Shown: one piece after another, positions 1-9,986 of the stretch
Layout of the letters: every line of letters begins with the position of its first letter
How positions within the stretch are numbered: position 1 is the first letter of the stretch
Origin: Streptomyces sp. ISL-100
GTDB taxonomy: Bacteria > Actinomycetota > Actinomycetes > Streptomycetales > Streptomycetaceae
Length of the DNA: 64,000 bases
Direction of reading: 5' to 3'
Assembly: GCF_018614615.1 (NCBI RefSeq)
Contig: NZ_JAGGOK010000070.1
Coordinates: 1-64,000 of the forward strand
Translations under genes and position numbers: made by a program
The notes under the pieces: generated by a model
Database searches by the model: none
Told to the model about the DNA's origin: nothing
What the model saw: the letters and a program-made list of their open reading frames with translations, nothing else

Positions 1-3000
1 CGCCTCGTCGCCTACGTCGTAGCCGCCGAGCATGAGAGCGACACCAGTGGACTCCCCGCACTGGTACGGGAGTTCGCGACTGATCAGCTGCCCGGGTACA
101 TGGTGCCCTCCGCCGTTGTGGCCCTGGAATCCCTGCCGCTGTCGGCAAACGGCAAACTGGACCGCAAGGCCCTGCCCGCACCGGACTACTTCGACACAGA
201 GGCGGCGGGCCGAGGCCCTGCGACCCTCCAGGAGGAGCTGCTGTGCGGCGTGTTCGCGCAGGTGCTGGGGATCCAGAGCGTCGGAGTCGACGACGACTTT
301 TTCGCGCTCGGCGGGCATTCGCTGCTCGCGGTCCGGTTGGTCAGCCGGATCCGTACGGTCCTGGATGTGGAGGTGCCGCTGCGGGCGCTGTTCGAGGCCC
401 CGACGGTCGCCGCTCTCGCCGCCCACCTCGTCGGCGCCGACACGGCCCGGCCGGCGCTGACGGCGAGGGAGCGTCCGGAGCGGGTGCCGCTGTCGTTTGC
501 TCAGCGACGCCTTTGGTTCATTGGGCAGTTGGAAGGACCGAGCGCCACCTACAACACTCCGATCACCGTGCGGCTGTTCGGCGAGGTGGACCGGGACGCA
601 CTTGGTGCGGCGCTGCGGGATGTGATCGGCCGGCACGAGGTGCTGCGCACGGTGTTCAAGGTGGCGGACGGTGAGCCGTATCAGCGCGTACTGAACCTGG
701 ACGACCTGGCCTGGGACCTGAGCGTGGTCGAGCTCGCCCCGACGGAGATGAGCGATGCTGTCGCCGAGGCCACCAGGTATGCATTCGATTTGGCGTCCGA
801 AGTGCCGATCCGGGCCTGGTTCTTCGATGCCGGGCCGGATGAGCAGGTACTCGTGGTCGTGGTCCATCACATAGCGAGCGACGGCTGGTCGCGGGCACCG
901 CTGGCCCGGGACTTCTCCGCGGCCTACGAGGCGAGGTGTGAGGGCCGCACCCCCGAGTGGCAGCCGTTGTCGGTGCAGTACGCCGACTATGCCCTGTGGC
1001 AGCGCGAGGTGCTCGGTGGAGAGCGGGACCCCGAGAGCCTGATGTCCCACCAGGTCGCGTACTGGCGTGAGGCGCTGGCGGGGGCTCCGGAGGAGCTGGC
1101 GCTGCCCTTCGACCGTGCGCGGCCGGCGGTCGCTTCTCACCGTGGGCACACCGTGCCGTTGGTCGTTCCGGCGGAGGTGCACGCGAGCCTCGCGCAGGTG
1201 GCGCGGGCCGAGGGCGTGACGAGGTTCATGGTGCTGCAGGCCGCCTTGGCGGTGCTGCTGTCCCGCCTGGGCGCGGGCACCGACATCCCGATCGGTTCGG
1301 CACATGCCGGGCGTACGGACGCGGCCCTGGAAGGCCTGGTGGGCTGCTTCGTCAACACCGTCGTACTACGTGCTGACTTGACCGGCGATCCGACGTTCCG
1401 TGAGGTGCTGGCGCGGGTACGGGAGGCGGGCCTTTCGGGCTTCGCGCACCAGGATGTGCCGTTCGAGCGGCTGGTGGAGGAGCTTGCACCGAGCCGGTCG
1501 ATGGCTCGTCACCCGCTGTTCCAGACCGTCCTGACGATGCAGAACACCATCGATGCAATGCCGGACCGGCCGGTTGCACGGGCCGGAGGGGAGCCGACGG
1601 ACGGGCGGGCGGCGAAGTTCGACCTGGACGTGATGGTGGGGGAGGTGCTCGATGCGGATGGCGCCCCCGCCGGGTTGCATGGTTCGGTGACGGTGGCGGC
1701 TGATGTATTCGAGCCTGAGTGGGCTGGGCGGATCGCGCAGAGGTGGGCGCGGGTTCTCGAGTTGCTGGCTGGTGATCCGCAGATTCGTCTCAGTGCTGTT
1801 GACGTGCTCGATGAGGCTGAGCGGCAGCGGGTGTTGGTCGAGTGGAATGACACGGCGACCGATTCTGTGGCTCCGTTCGTTCACGAGCTGTTCGCGGCTC
1901 AGGTGGGGCGTACTCCCGATGCGGTGGCGATCGTCGCCGATGGCGTGGAGGTGTCCTTCGCGGAGTTGGATGTGCGGGCGAATCGGCTGGCGCATTATCT
2001 GGCTGGTCAGGGTGTGGGTGCGGAGTCGGTTGTGGGTCTGTGCCTGGGCCGGGGTGTGGAGATGATCGCCGGGATCCTGGCGGTGTGGAAGGCCGGTGCG
2101 GGCTATCTGCCCATTGATCCGGAGCAGCCGACCGAGCGGATCGCGTTCATGATGCGTGACAGCGGTGCGGTGCTGACGCTGACGACCGAGGAGATCCTTG
2201 ACGAGCTGCCGGCCGGACGCGGGCGTCTGGTCGCGGTGGACGATGTCCTGACCGGGATGCAGCTGGCCGCGGCACCGACGACGGCACCGGAAGCCTGGGT
2301 GGCGCAGGGCTCGTTGGCCTATGTCATATACACCTCTGGGTCCACGGGGCAACCGAAGGGTGTGGCGGTTACGCATGGTTCGTTGGCGAACTATGTGTCT
2401 TCGGTGCCGGGCCGTGTGGGGTTCGGTGAGCCGGGTGGCCGGTATGCGCTGCTGCAGGCGCAGGCGACGGACCTGGGGAACACGGTGGTGTTCGCCAGCC
2501 TCGCGACCGGCGGTGAGCTGCACATTCTGGAGGAGGGTGCGGTCACCGATCCGCAGGCGGTGGCGGCCTATCTGGCCGAGCACGCCATCGACTGTCTGAA
2601 GGCGGTGCCCTCACACCTGGCGGCGCTGAGTGCGGCCGGCGGTGTGGAAGGCGTGCTCCCGGGGAAGTCGCTGGTGCTGGGCGGTGAGGCTGCTTCGCCG
2701 TCGTGGGTACGGGAGTTGATGGCTGCGGCCGGTGAGCGCGGGGTGTTCAACCATTACGGACCCACCGAGGTCACCATCGGCGTGGCGACCACCCGGCTGA
2801 CTCCGGAACGTGTGGCGGGTGAGGCGGTCCCGGTGGGATCGCCGATCGGCAACACCCGCTTCTATGTTCTGGATGAGTGTCTGCGGCCAGTTCCGGTAGG
2901 TGTGGTGGGTGAGCTGTACGTCGCGGGCGCTGCTCTGGCGCGTGGGTATGTCCGTCGTGCAGGTTTGACGGGGGAGCGCTTCGTTGCTGACCCGTTCTCT

Positions 3001-6000
3001 TTTCCCGGGGAGCGGATGTACCGGACGGGTGACCGGGTGCGGTGGACGGCTGAGGGCCAGGTCGTGTTCCTGGGGCGGGCTGACGATCAGGTGAAGATCC
3101 GTGGTTTCCGGATTGAGCCGGGTGAGGTTCAGGGGGTACTGGCTGGTCATCCGCTGGTGGACCAGGCGGTCGTGATCGCCCGTACTGATTCCTCGGGTGA
3201 CACGCGTCTGGTGGCCTACGTCGTCCCCGACGACGCGGAGAGCGTGGATGAAGAACTGCCCGTAACCCTGAGGAAGTTCGCTGCCCTGCGGTTGCCTGAG
3301 CACATGGTGCCCTCGGTGGTTGTGGTGCTTGACAGTCTGCCCCTGACAGGCAATGGCAAGCTGGATCGCAAGGCTCTGCCCGCACCGGACTACGCCGCCA
3401 CGACGGGCGGTGGCCGTGGCCCGGCCACTGTTCAGGAAGAGATCCTCTGCCTGGCGTTCGCCGAGGTCCTCGGCCTGGAGAGCGTCGGTGTCGACGACGA
3501 CTTCTTCGACCTGGGCGGGCATTCGCTGCTTGCCGTCCGGCTGGTCAGCCGGATCCGTACCGTGCTGGGCGTCGAGGTCGAGATCCGCGAGCTCTTCGAG
3601 GCTCCCACGGTCGCCGGCCTCGCTGCCGGCCTGGCCGACGCGGGCGCGGCACGGGCCCCGCTGACGGCAGCGGAACGCCCCGAGCGGATACCCCTGTCCT
3701 ACGGACAGCGCCGCATGTGGATCATCGCCCAGCTCGAAGGTCCCAGCGCCACGTACAACATCCCGGTCGCCGCACGGCTGTCCGGCGGTGTGGACGCCGA
3801 AGCGATGGCGGCTGCCTTCCGTGACGCGCTCGCGCGGCACGAGGTGTTGCGCACCGTGTTCCCGGTCACCGACGGTGAGCCGTACCAGCAGATCGTCGAC
3901 GTCGAGGAGCTGGCCTGGGAGCTCACCGTGGCCGATGTCGCCCCGGGTGACCTCGCGTCGGCCGTGGCCGAGGCGGAGGGCCACACATTCGATCTGTCCT
4001 CCGAGATCCCCATACGGGCCTGGCTGTTCCGGGCCGGACCGGCTGAGCATGTCCTCGTGGTGGTGGTCCATCACATCGCCAGTGACGGCTGGTCCTGGGC
4101 CCCGCTGGCGCGGGACGTCTCCACGGCCTACGCGGCCCGGTGCGAGGGCCGGGCTCCGGAGTGGGCACCGCTGCCGGTGCAGTACGCCGACTACGCCCTC
4201 TGGCAGCGCGACGTCCTCGGGGACAGTGAGGATCCGGACAGCCTGATCTCCAGCCAGGTCGGCTACTGGCGCGAGACACTCGCCGGTGTGCCGGAGGAGC
4301 TGGAGCTGCCGTTCGACCGGATGCGTCCGGAGGTGGCCGGCCACCGGGGGCACCGAGTACCGCTCGAGATCCCGGCGGATGTGCACGCGCGGCTGCAGGG
4401 GGTGGCGCGGGCCGAGGGCGTGACCATGTTCATGGTGCTGCACGGCGCCCTGGCGGTGCTGCTGTCCCGGCTGGGGGCGGGCACGGACATCCCGATCGGG
4501 TCGGCGATCGCCGGGCGCACCGACGAGGCGCTGGACGACCTGGTGGGGTACTTCGTCAACACCTTCGCTCTGCGCACCGACCTGTCGGGCGACCCGACCT
4601 TCCATGAGGTGCTGGAACGGGTGCGGGAGGCCGGTCTCGGGGCGTTCGCGCACCCGGACGTACCCTTTGAGCGCCTGGTGGAGGAGCTGGCCCCGACCCG
4701 CTCGATGGCGCGCCATCCGCTGTTCCAGGTGATGCTGCTGTTGCAGAACACCGCGAGCGCGGTGCTCGACCTGCCCGGTCTCGACGCCGGTCGCGGAGCG
4801 CAGACCGAAGTGCCGGCCGAAGCGCCGGCCGACGCGGGGCCCGAGAAGCCGGCCGACGCGGAGGCCGGTACATCCGTCGGCACGTCGGTCGTGAAGTTCG
4901 ACCTGGACGTGAGCCTGGCCGAGACGTTCGACGCCCAGGGCGCACCGGCGGGGATGCGCGGCGGGATGGTCGCGGCGGCGGATCTGTTCGACCCCGAGTC
5001 CGTCGCCCGGATCGCTCAGCGGCTGGTACGCGTCCTCACGACCCTGGCCGCCGACCCGGGCATCCGGCTGAGCGCCGTGGACGTACTGGACGAGGACGAG
5101 CGCCAGTGTGTGCTCACCGAGTGGAACGACACCGAGGCCAAGGTGCCGCACGCGACGGTGGTCGAGCTGTTCGAGGCACAGGTCGCCCGTACCCCCGACC
5201 GGACCGCTCTGACCTTCGGGGACGTGGAGCTCGGCTACGCGGAACTGGAAGCCCGGGCGAACCGCCTCGCGCGGTACCTGATCGGCCGGGGAGTGGGGCC
5301 GGAGTCGGTCGTCGCGGTCGTCTTCGAGCGCACCGTCGACCTCGTGGTGGGGCTGCTCGCAGTGATCAAGGCAGGCGCCGCCTACCTGCCGATCGACCCG
5401 CACTACCCGGCCGACCGCATCGCGTACGTGATCGCGGACTCGGGCGCGGTGTGCCTGCTGACCGGCGAAAGCATGCGCGAACGGCTGCATGAGTTCGAGG
5501 TCGACGCCAAGGACGGAGCAGGCGTGCCCGTGGTGATCGTCGACGACCCCACCATGGCCGAGGAGTTGGCCGGCTACGCCGACGATGCGCCGGCCGACGC
5601 CGAGCGGACGACCCCTCTGCTGCCCGAGCACCCGATGTGGGTGATCTACACCTCCGGGTCCACTGGACGCCCCAAGGGCGTGCTCGTCGAACACCGGGCG
5701 ATCGTGAACTTCCTGGCCTCCATGCAGGACAGGTTCACGCTGGACGCGGACGACCGGCTCCTCGCGGTCAGCACGCACGGCTGCGACATGGCGGGCTTCG
5801 AGTTCTACCTGCCGCTGATCAACGGCGCGAGGCTGGTGCTCGCCGCGCAGGAGCAGGTGCTCGACCCGTGGGCGCTGCGCGAGGTGATCCGTTCCACCGG
5901 TACGACGATGGTGCATGCCACGCCGAGCCTCTGGCGCGGCCTTGTGGCCGACGCCGACGACCCGGTGGACTGGACACGGGTGCGCGCGATGATCGGCGCC

Positions 6001-7713
6001 GAGGCACTGCCCAGTGACCTGGCACGCACCATGCTGGCCAGGACGCCCACCCTGACGAACCTGTACGGCCCGACCGAGACCACGGTCTGGTCGACCGCCG
6101 CGGAGCTTCGGGGTGACTCGGCCGACGTGTCGTCGATCGGCGGCCCGATCGGAAACACCCAGGTGTACGTCCTTGACGACGCGCTGGCCCCGGTACCCCC
6201 GGGCGTGGCGGGCGAGTTGTACATCGCCGGCAAGGGCATGGCGCGTGGATATCTGGGACGGCCGGGTCTGACGGCGGGCCGCTTCGTGGCCTGTCCGTTC
6301 GGCGCTGCCGGTGAGCGGATGTACCGTACGGGCGACGTGGTGCGGTGGACCGCCGGCGGCGAGCTGCGGTACGTCGGACGCTCCGACGACCAGGTGAAGG
6401 TGCGCGGGTTCCGCGTCGAGCTCGGGGAGATCGAGGCGCTCCTGGCCTCGCACCCCGAGGTGTCGCAGGCAGTGGCGCTCATACGGGAGGACAACCCCGG
6501 CGACCAGCGGCTGGTGGCCTACGTCGTGCCGACCCGGGATGCCGCGAGCGACGCGACCGACGGGCTCGCCCAGGCGGTACGCGCGATCGCCCAGGACCGG
6601 CTGCCCGGGTACATGGTGCCCTCGGCGGTGGTGGTGATCGAAAAGCTGCCGCTGATGCCGAACAGCAAGCTGGACCGCAAGGCACTGCCGGTCCCCGACA
6701 GCACGGCGGGGGAGGAGACCACCAACTGGGAGGTCAACTCGGTCGAGGCGAATGTCTGCGCGGCGTTCGCCGAGGTCCTCGGGGTGGAGTCGGTCGGGGT
6801 GGACGACGACTTCTTCGCCCTTGGCGGACACTCCCTGCTGGCGGTCCGGCTGGTGGAGCGGCTGCGGGCGCGTGGAGTGTCGATCGCGGTCCGCGACCTG
6901 TTCGCGGCCCCGACCGCCGCCGAACTCATGAAGCGGATGTCCCTGTCGTCCGTACGGGACTCACTCGACGTCCTGCTGCCGATCCGGACCCAGGGCAGCG
7001 AGCCGCCCTTCTTCCTCGTGCACCCCGCGGGCGGGCTGAGCTGGTGCTACATGCCACTGGCCCGGTACGTCCCGGCCGACATCCCGCTGTACGGACTGCA
7101 GGCCCGAGGCCTGGACGGAGCGGGCGAACTCGCCGGTTCCATCCGGGAGATGGCGGCGGACTACATCGAGCAGATCCGCTCGGTGCAGCCGAGCGGTCCG
7201 TACCACCTTCTGGGCTGGTCCTACGGAGGTCCGATCGCGCACGAGATGGGCGTTCAGCTGCAAGCCGCGGGAGAAGAGATCGCGGCCCTGGTCATCATGG
7301 ACATGAGCCCGTGGGTCCAGCAGCCGGACGAGGAGCCCGCCGGGCAGGGCGACGAGCCGCAGGAGGATCTGGAGGCCAAGGTGGACCGGCTGCTGGACGT
7401 CGTGCGCCAGGAGGCCGGCAGTACTCTCGGGGCGGTGACCGACGAGGAGTACCGGAGGTTCGCACGCGTTCTTCAGAACCACCGGACGATACGGGTCGGT
7501 CATGAGTTCGGGCGATTCGACGGTGATGCCCTGCTGATCGTGGCGGAGGAGGACAGGCCGGAGGACGGTCCCACCGCCGAGCACTGGAAGCCGTATGTGG
7601 CGGGTGAGGTCTCCGAGACCGGAATTCCGTGCACTCACTACGAGTTGGGCAGTCCCGAGGCTCTGGGCACGGTGTGGTCCGCCGTGTCGGATTGGCTGGG
7701 ACGCGAGGAGTGA
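1..7713 (+). CDS. Nonribosomal peptide synthetase, C-terminal part (partial, 5' end outside window)
   Basis: The frame is open from base 1, so the gene starts to the left. Visible order over 2570 residues: end of an A domain (LPLSANGKLDR), PCP1 (GGHSLL, Ser about 107), C (HHIASDG, about 289), A, PCP2 (Ser about 1175), C (HHIASDG, about 1357), A, PCP3 (Ser about 2278), and a terminal thioesterase with GWSYGG (Ser about 2407). Aligned by eye to GrsA, the two complete A pockets read DLTKVGHIGK, the classic Asp code, and DMFHMGLVWK, which resembles the hydroxyphenylglycine type (DIFHLGLLCK). So the chain probably ends Asp-Hpg before release by the Ser thioesterase. No epimerization domain is visible here. 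The two C domains are very alike, suggesting internal duplication. The gene ends at a strong bidirectional terminator. Family is certain; the Asp call is good, the Hpg call moderate. Confidence 0.97.
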   Translation, partial: RLVAYVVAAEHESDTSGLPALVREFATDQLPGYMVPSAVVALESLPLSANGKLDRKALPAPDYFDTEAAGRGPATLQEELLCGVFAQVLGIQSVGVDDDFFALGGHSLLAVRLVSRIRTVLDVEVPLRALFEAPTVAALAAHLVGADTARPALTARERPERVPLSFAQRRLWFIGQLEGPSATYNTPITVRLFGEVDRDALGAALRDVIGRHEVLRTVFKVADGEPYQRVLNLDDLAWDLSVVELAPTEMSDAVAEATRYAFDLASEVPIRAWFFDAGPDEQVLVVVVHHIASDGWSRAPLARDFSAAYEARCEGRTPEWQPLSVQYADYALWQREVLGGERDPESLMSHQVAYWREALAGAPEELALPFDRARPAVASHRGHTVPLVVPAEVHASLAQVARAEGVTRFMVLQAALAVLLSRLGAGTDIPIGSAHAGRTDAALEGLVGCFVNTVVLRADLTGDPTFREVLARVREAGLSGFAHQDVPFERLVEELAPSRSMARHPLFQTVLTMQNTIDAMPDRPVARAGGEPTDGRAAKFDLDVMVGEVLDADGAPAGLHGSVTVAADVFEPEWAGRIAQRWARVLELLAGDPQIRLSAVDVLDEAERQRVLVEWNDTATDSVAPFVHELFAAQVGRTPDAVAIVADGVEVSFAELDVRANRLAHYLAGQGVGAESVVGLCLGRGVEMIAGILAVWKAGAGYLPIDPEQPTERIAFMMRDSGAVLTLTTEEILDELPAGRGRLVAVDDVLTGMQLAAAPTTAPEAWVAQGSLAYVIYTSGSTGQPKGVAVTHGSLANYVSSVPGRVGFGEPGGRYALLQAQATDLGNTVVFASLATGGELHILEEGAVTDPQAVAAYLAEHAIDCLKAVPSHLAALSAAGGVEGVLPGKSLVLGGEAASPSWVRELMAAAGERGVFNHYGPTEVTIGVATTRLTPERVAGEAVPVGSPIGNTRFYVLDECLRPVPVGVVGELYVAGAALARGYVRRAGLTGERFVADPFSFPGERMYRTGDRVRWTAEGQVVFLGRADDQVKIRGFRIEPGEVQGVLAGHPLVDQAVVIARTDSSGDTRLVAYVVPDDAESVDEELPVTLRKFAALRLPEHMVPSVVVVLDSLPLTGNGKLDRKALPAPDYAATTGGGRGPATVQEEILCLAFAEVLGLESVGVDDDFFDLGGHSLLAVRLVSRIRTVLGVEVEIRELFEAPTVAGLAAGLADAGAARAPLTAAERPERIPLSYGQRRMWIIAQLEGPSATYNIPVAARLSGGVDAEAMAAAFRDALARHEVLRTVFPVTDGEPYQQIVDVEELAWELTVADVAPGDLASAVAEAEGHTFDLSSEIPIRAWLFRAGPAEHVLVVVVHHIASDGWSWAPLARDVSTAYAARCEGRAPEWAPLPVQYADYALWQRDVLGDSEDPDSLISSQVGYWRETLAGVPEELELPFDRMRPEVAGHRGHRVPLEIPADVHARLQGVARAEGVTMFMVLHGALAVLLSRLGAGTDIPIGSAIAGRTDEALDDLVGYFVNTFALRTDLSGDPTFHEVLERVREAGLGAFAHPDVPFERLVEELAPTRSMARHPLFQVMLLLQNTASAVLDLPGLDAGRGAQTEVPAEAPADAGPEKPADAEAGTSVGTSVVKFDLDVSLAETFDAQGAPAGMRGGMVAAADLFDPESVARIAQRLVRVLTTLAADPGIRLSAVDVLDEDERQCVLTEWNDTEAKVPHATVVELFEAQVARTPDRTALTFGDVELGYAELEARANRLARYLIGRGVGPESVVAVVFERTVDLVVGLLAVIKAGAAYLPIDPHYPADRIAYVIADSGAVCLLTGESMRERLHEFEVDAKDGAGVPVVIVDDPTMAEELAGYADDAPADAERTTPLLPEHPMWVIYTSGSTGRPKGVLVEHRAIVNFLASMQDRFTLDADDRLLAVSTHGCDMAGFEFYLPLINGARLVLAAQEQVLDPWALREVIRSTGTTMVHATPSLWRGLVADADDPVDWTRVRAMIGAEALPSDLARTMLARTPTLTNLYGPTETTVWSTAAELRGDSADVSSIGGPIGNTQVYVLDDALAPVPPGVAGELYIAGKGMARGYLGRPGLTAGRFVACPFGAAGERMYRTGDVVRWTAGGELRYVGRSDDQVKVRGFRVELGEIEALLASHPEVSQAVALIREDNPGDQRLVAYVVPTRDAASDATDGLAQAVRAIAQDRLPGYMVPSAVVVIEKLPLMPNSKLDRKALPVPDSTAGEETTNWEVNSVEANVCAAFAEVLGVESVGVDDDFFALGGHSLLAVRLVERLRARGVSIAVRDLFAAPTAAELMKRMSLSSVRDSLDVLLPIRTQGSEPPFFLVHPAGGLSWCYMPLARYVPADIPLYGLQARGLDGAGELAGSIREMAADYIEQIRSVQPSGPYHLLGWSYGGPIAHEMGVQLQAAGEEIAALVIMDMSPWVQQPDEEPAGQGDEPQEDLEAKVDRLLDVVRQEAGSTLGAVTDEEYRRFARVLQNHRTIRVGHEFGRFDGDALLIVAEEDRPEDGPTAEHWKPYVAGEVSETGIPCTHYELGSPEALGTVWSAVSDWLGREE

Positions 7714-7715
7714 CA

Positions 7716-7759
7716 ACGCGAAGGGAGCTCCCGCCATCTGGCGGGAGCTCCCTTCGCGT
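7716..7759. terminator. Bidirectional terminator between convergent genes
   Basis: A perfect 20-bp inverted repeat with a 4-base loop (arm begins ACGCGAAGGGAGCTCCC) starts two bases after the NRPS stop. The convergent PLP gene ends at 7787, so this hairpin can serve both. Confidence 0.85.
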
Positions 7760-7786
7760 GGGGGTGTTCGCACTTCATCCGGGCGC

Positions 7787-8824
7787 TTACGGCATCGGGA
7801 TCCCGTCCACGTGGTCGGTCAGCAACGAGGTGACCAGGCCCGGTTCGACGTTTCCGCCACTGAGCAGGACTCCGACGTCGGTCCCGCAGTCGGCGGCGTG
7901 ACTCAAGGCCGCCGCCAGCGCGGTGGCTGCCGCCGGCTCGATGACCAGCCGGGAGTGGAGAAAGGCGGCGCGCAGCGCATCGGCTATCGCTGATTCCCGT
8001 ACGGTGACGACCGTGGCAACGCTCTGCCGGGCGAGGTCGAAGGGAAGGTCGCCGATCCGGTCGGGGCGGAGCCCGTCGGCGATGGTGTGCAGTGCGGGAA
8101 CGGTCACCGGCCGCTGTTCGCGCAGTGCGGCGGTGAACGCGGGCACAGCCTCCGGCTCCGCCCCCACCACCGTCACGTCGTGCCCCGAGGCCGCCAGGCA
8201 GGCACCGGCGATCGCGCTGCCACCGCCGATCGGCACGACCACGGCGTCCAGCCGGGTGCCTTCCCCGGCCACCTGGCTGATCAGTTCGGCTGTGGCGGTT
8301 CCCTGGCCCGCGACTACGTGCGGGTTCTCGTAGGGGTCGACCACGTCGTACCCGTGCAGCTCCCGCAGTTCCTCCACCACGGCCACCCGCTCGGCGAGCC
8401 TGGTGCCGACGAGTACGACCTCGGCCCCGGTTTCCCGAATACGCCGGACTTTGGCCGGTGCCGCGTCGGAAGGCAGCACCAGTGTGGTGGGTAACCGGTA
8501 TTCGCCGGCGGCCATGGCGACCGAGATCGCGTGGTTGCCCGTACTCTGCGCTATCACGCCCCGGCTCCCGGCGGCGGCCAGTTGCTCCACGGCCAGGAGC
8601 GCTCCCCGGATTTTGAATGACCCACCGCGCTGCAGGTTCTCGGCCTTCAACCACAATCGGGCGCCCGAAAGCGCGTCCAAATGGTCCGAGCGGACAACCG
8701 GAGTCCTCCATACCCGTCCGATCAGCCGCCGCTCCGCGCTGTCAATGTCGCCGCGGGTAAGTCGCGGAGTGCATTTTGTCGCCGCGGAAAATGCGGATGT
8801 CTCCTGCGTCCACGTTTTCCCCAT
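7787..8824 (-). CDS. PLP-dependent threonine dehydratase / serine racemase-like enzyme
   Basis: A 345-residue fold-type II PLP enzyme. The Schiff-base lysine lies in GGSFKIRGA (about residue 70), followed by the asparagine loop STGNHA, a glycine-rich phosphate loop (PIGGGSA) and C-terminal SGGN. This is the layout of threonine dehydratases, serine/threonine racemases and hydroxyaspartate dehydratases; sequence alone does not separate them. The ATG has AAGGAG at good spacing. It converges on the NRPS and is divergent from the ABC genes. In this cluster it could supply or interconvert a beta-hydroxy amino acid (Thr or hydroxy-Asp), but that is inference. It has a rare TTA leucine codon (8492-8494, residue 111), as do two other cluster genes. 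Confidence 0.85.
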   Translation of the reverse strand: MGKTWTQETSAFSAATKCTPRLTRGDIDSAERRLIGRVWRTPVVRSDHLDALSGARLWLKAENLQRGGSFKIRGALLAVEQLAAAGSRGVIAQSTGNHAISVAMAAGEYRLPTTLVLPSDAAPAKVRRIRETGAEVVLVGTRLAERVAVVEELRELHGYDVVDPYENPHVVAGQGTATAELISQVAGEGTRLDAVVVPIGGGSAIAGACLAASGHDVTVVGAEPEAVPAFTAALREQRPVTVPALHTIADGLRPDRIGDLPFDLARQSVATVVTVRESAIADALRAAFLHSRLVIEPAAATALAAALSHAADCGTDVGVLLSGGNVEPGLVTSLLTDHVDGIPMP

Positions 8825-9074
8825 GGGGGTCTCCTTATGGGGGATCGGGGAATGCTGTAGGCGTGCCCGTCATCGTTGCATGGCAGTTCTCGCGGGCGGA
8901 AGGTTCAGACGATGACGCATATGTACCGTCCAAACCCTGGTTACTTGACTTCAATAACCTCGGTGGCATTAGGGCATCAGACCATTGGGGTACCTCTCAG
9001 GAGGCAGACGCCTGCCCCCAAGTACCCCCGGTGGAGGGATGACGTCCGGGGCCGGCAACGGCACCGTTGGGAGC
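8825..9074. promoter_or_regulatory. Divergent promoter region
   Basis: This non-coding gap separates the divergently transcribed PLP gene and ABC exporter and must hold both promoters. It is more A+T-rich than its surroundings. An imperfect inverted repeat (GGTTA...TAACC, 8939-8959) is the only operator-like element I see. There is no StrR-type site here. Confidence 0.5.
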
Positions 9075-9986
9075 GTGATCGAAGCCAATGAACTGACGAA
9101 GCGCTACGGCAGTACGACGTCCGTCAACTGCCTGAGCTTCACCGTGCGCCCCGGGCGCGTCACCGGGTTCCTCGGCCCGAACGGTGCAGGCAAGAGCACC
9201 ACGCTGCGGATGATCCTGGGGTTGCACGATCCCACCAGCGGATCCGTCACTGTCGACGGCCGCAGCTTCCGGGACCGCCCCCGCGGGTTGCGGCACGTCG
9301 GCGGGCTGCTGGACGCGCACGACGTACACGGCGGGCGCAGCGCGCGGGCGCATCTGTCCATGCTGGCCCGCAGCAACCGCATCCCGCGGCGCCGGGTGGG
9401 CGAGGTACTGCAGGAGGTCGGCCTGGCCGAGGTGGCGGGGCGCAGGATCGGCGGCTTCTCACTCGGCATGAAGCAGCGGCTCGGAATCGCCGCCGCTCTG
9501 CTCGGCGACCCGCCGGTGCTGCTGTTCGACGAGCCGCTGAACGGGCTGGACCCCGAAGGTGTGAAGTGGCTGCGCGGGCTGTTCCGCCGGCTGGCTGACG
9601 AGGGCCGTACGGTGTTCGTCTCCAGCCATCTGATGAGCGAGATGGAGAACACCGCGGACGAGCTCATCGTCATCGGCCGGGGCGAGTTGATCGCCGCGGA
9701 GAGCTTGGCGCAGTTCTCCGCCCGCGGCTCCGGCACGAGTGTGACCGTGCGCACGCCCGACGTCGCCGCGCTGACAGCGATTCTGACCGACGAGGGCGCG
9801 ACGGTACGGCTGGACGCCGGCGGCTTGCTGACGGTCACCGGCATGGACGCGGCCACCATCGGAGACCTCGCCTTCGAACACGTGGTGCCGGTGCAGGAGT
9901 TGACCACCCGTACGTCCTCGCTGGAGGACGCCTTCATGGAACTCACCGCCGACAGCGTCCAGTACCTGGCAGGAGAAGGCCGATGA
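9075..9986 (+). CDS. ABC exporter ATP-binding subunit (DrrA-like)
   Basis: ATPase of a two-gene exporter. Walker A is GPNGAGKST, the signature is SLGMKQRL, Walker B is LLFDEPLNGLDPEG, and the H-loop is SSHL. The C-terminal 80-90 residues are the usual extension of drug/natural-product exporters of this class. The chosen GTG start gives the common N-terminus (M)IEANELTKRYG; an in-frame ATG at 9039 is an alternative, and neither has a well-spaced ribosome site. It overlaps the permease gene by 4 bases (ATGA). Next to the NRPS it likely exports the peptide or gives self-resistance, which is inference. Confidence 0.9.
   Translation: MIEANELTKRYGSTTSVNCLSFTVRPGRVTGFLGPNGAGKSTTLRMILGLHDPTSGSVTVDGRSFRDRPRGLRHVGGLLDAHDVHGGRSARAHLSMLARSNRIPRRRVGEVLQEVGLAEVAGRRIGGFSLGMKQRLGIAAALLGDPPVLLFDEPLNGLDPEGVKWLRGLFRRLADEGRTVFVSSHLMSEMENTADELIVIGRGELIAAESLAQFSARGSGTSVTVRTPDVAALTAILTDEGATVRLDAGGLLTVTGMDAATIGDLAFEHVVPVQELTTRTSSLEDAFMELTADSVQYLAGEGR

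Noticed and set aside
2611..6831. 1406-residue open frame antisense to the NRPS
   Set aside because: High-G+C coding DNA gives long antisense frames; it has Arg/His/Gly-rich composition, no family motif and lies fully under A, PCP and C domains with clear motifs on the other strand.
8939..8959. GGTTA...TAACC inverted repeat as a specific operator
   Set aside because: Imperfect, single, and no matching regulator nearby; mentioned only within the promoter region.
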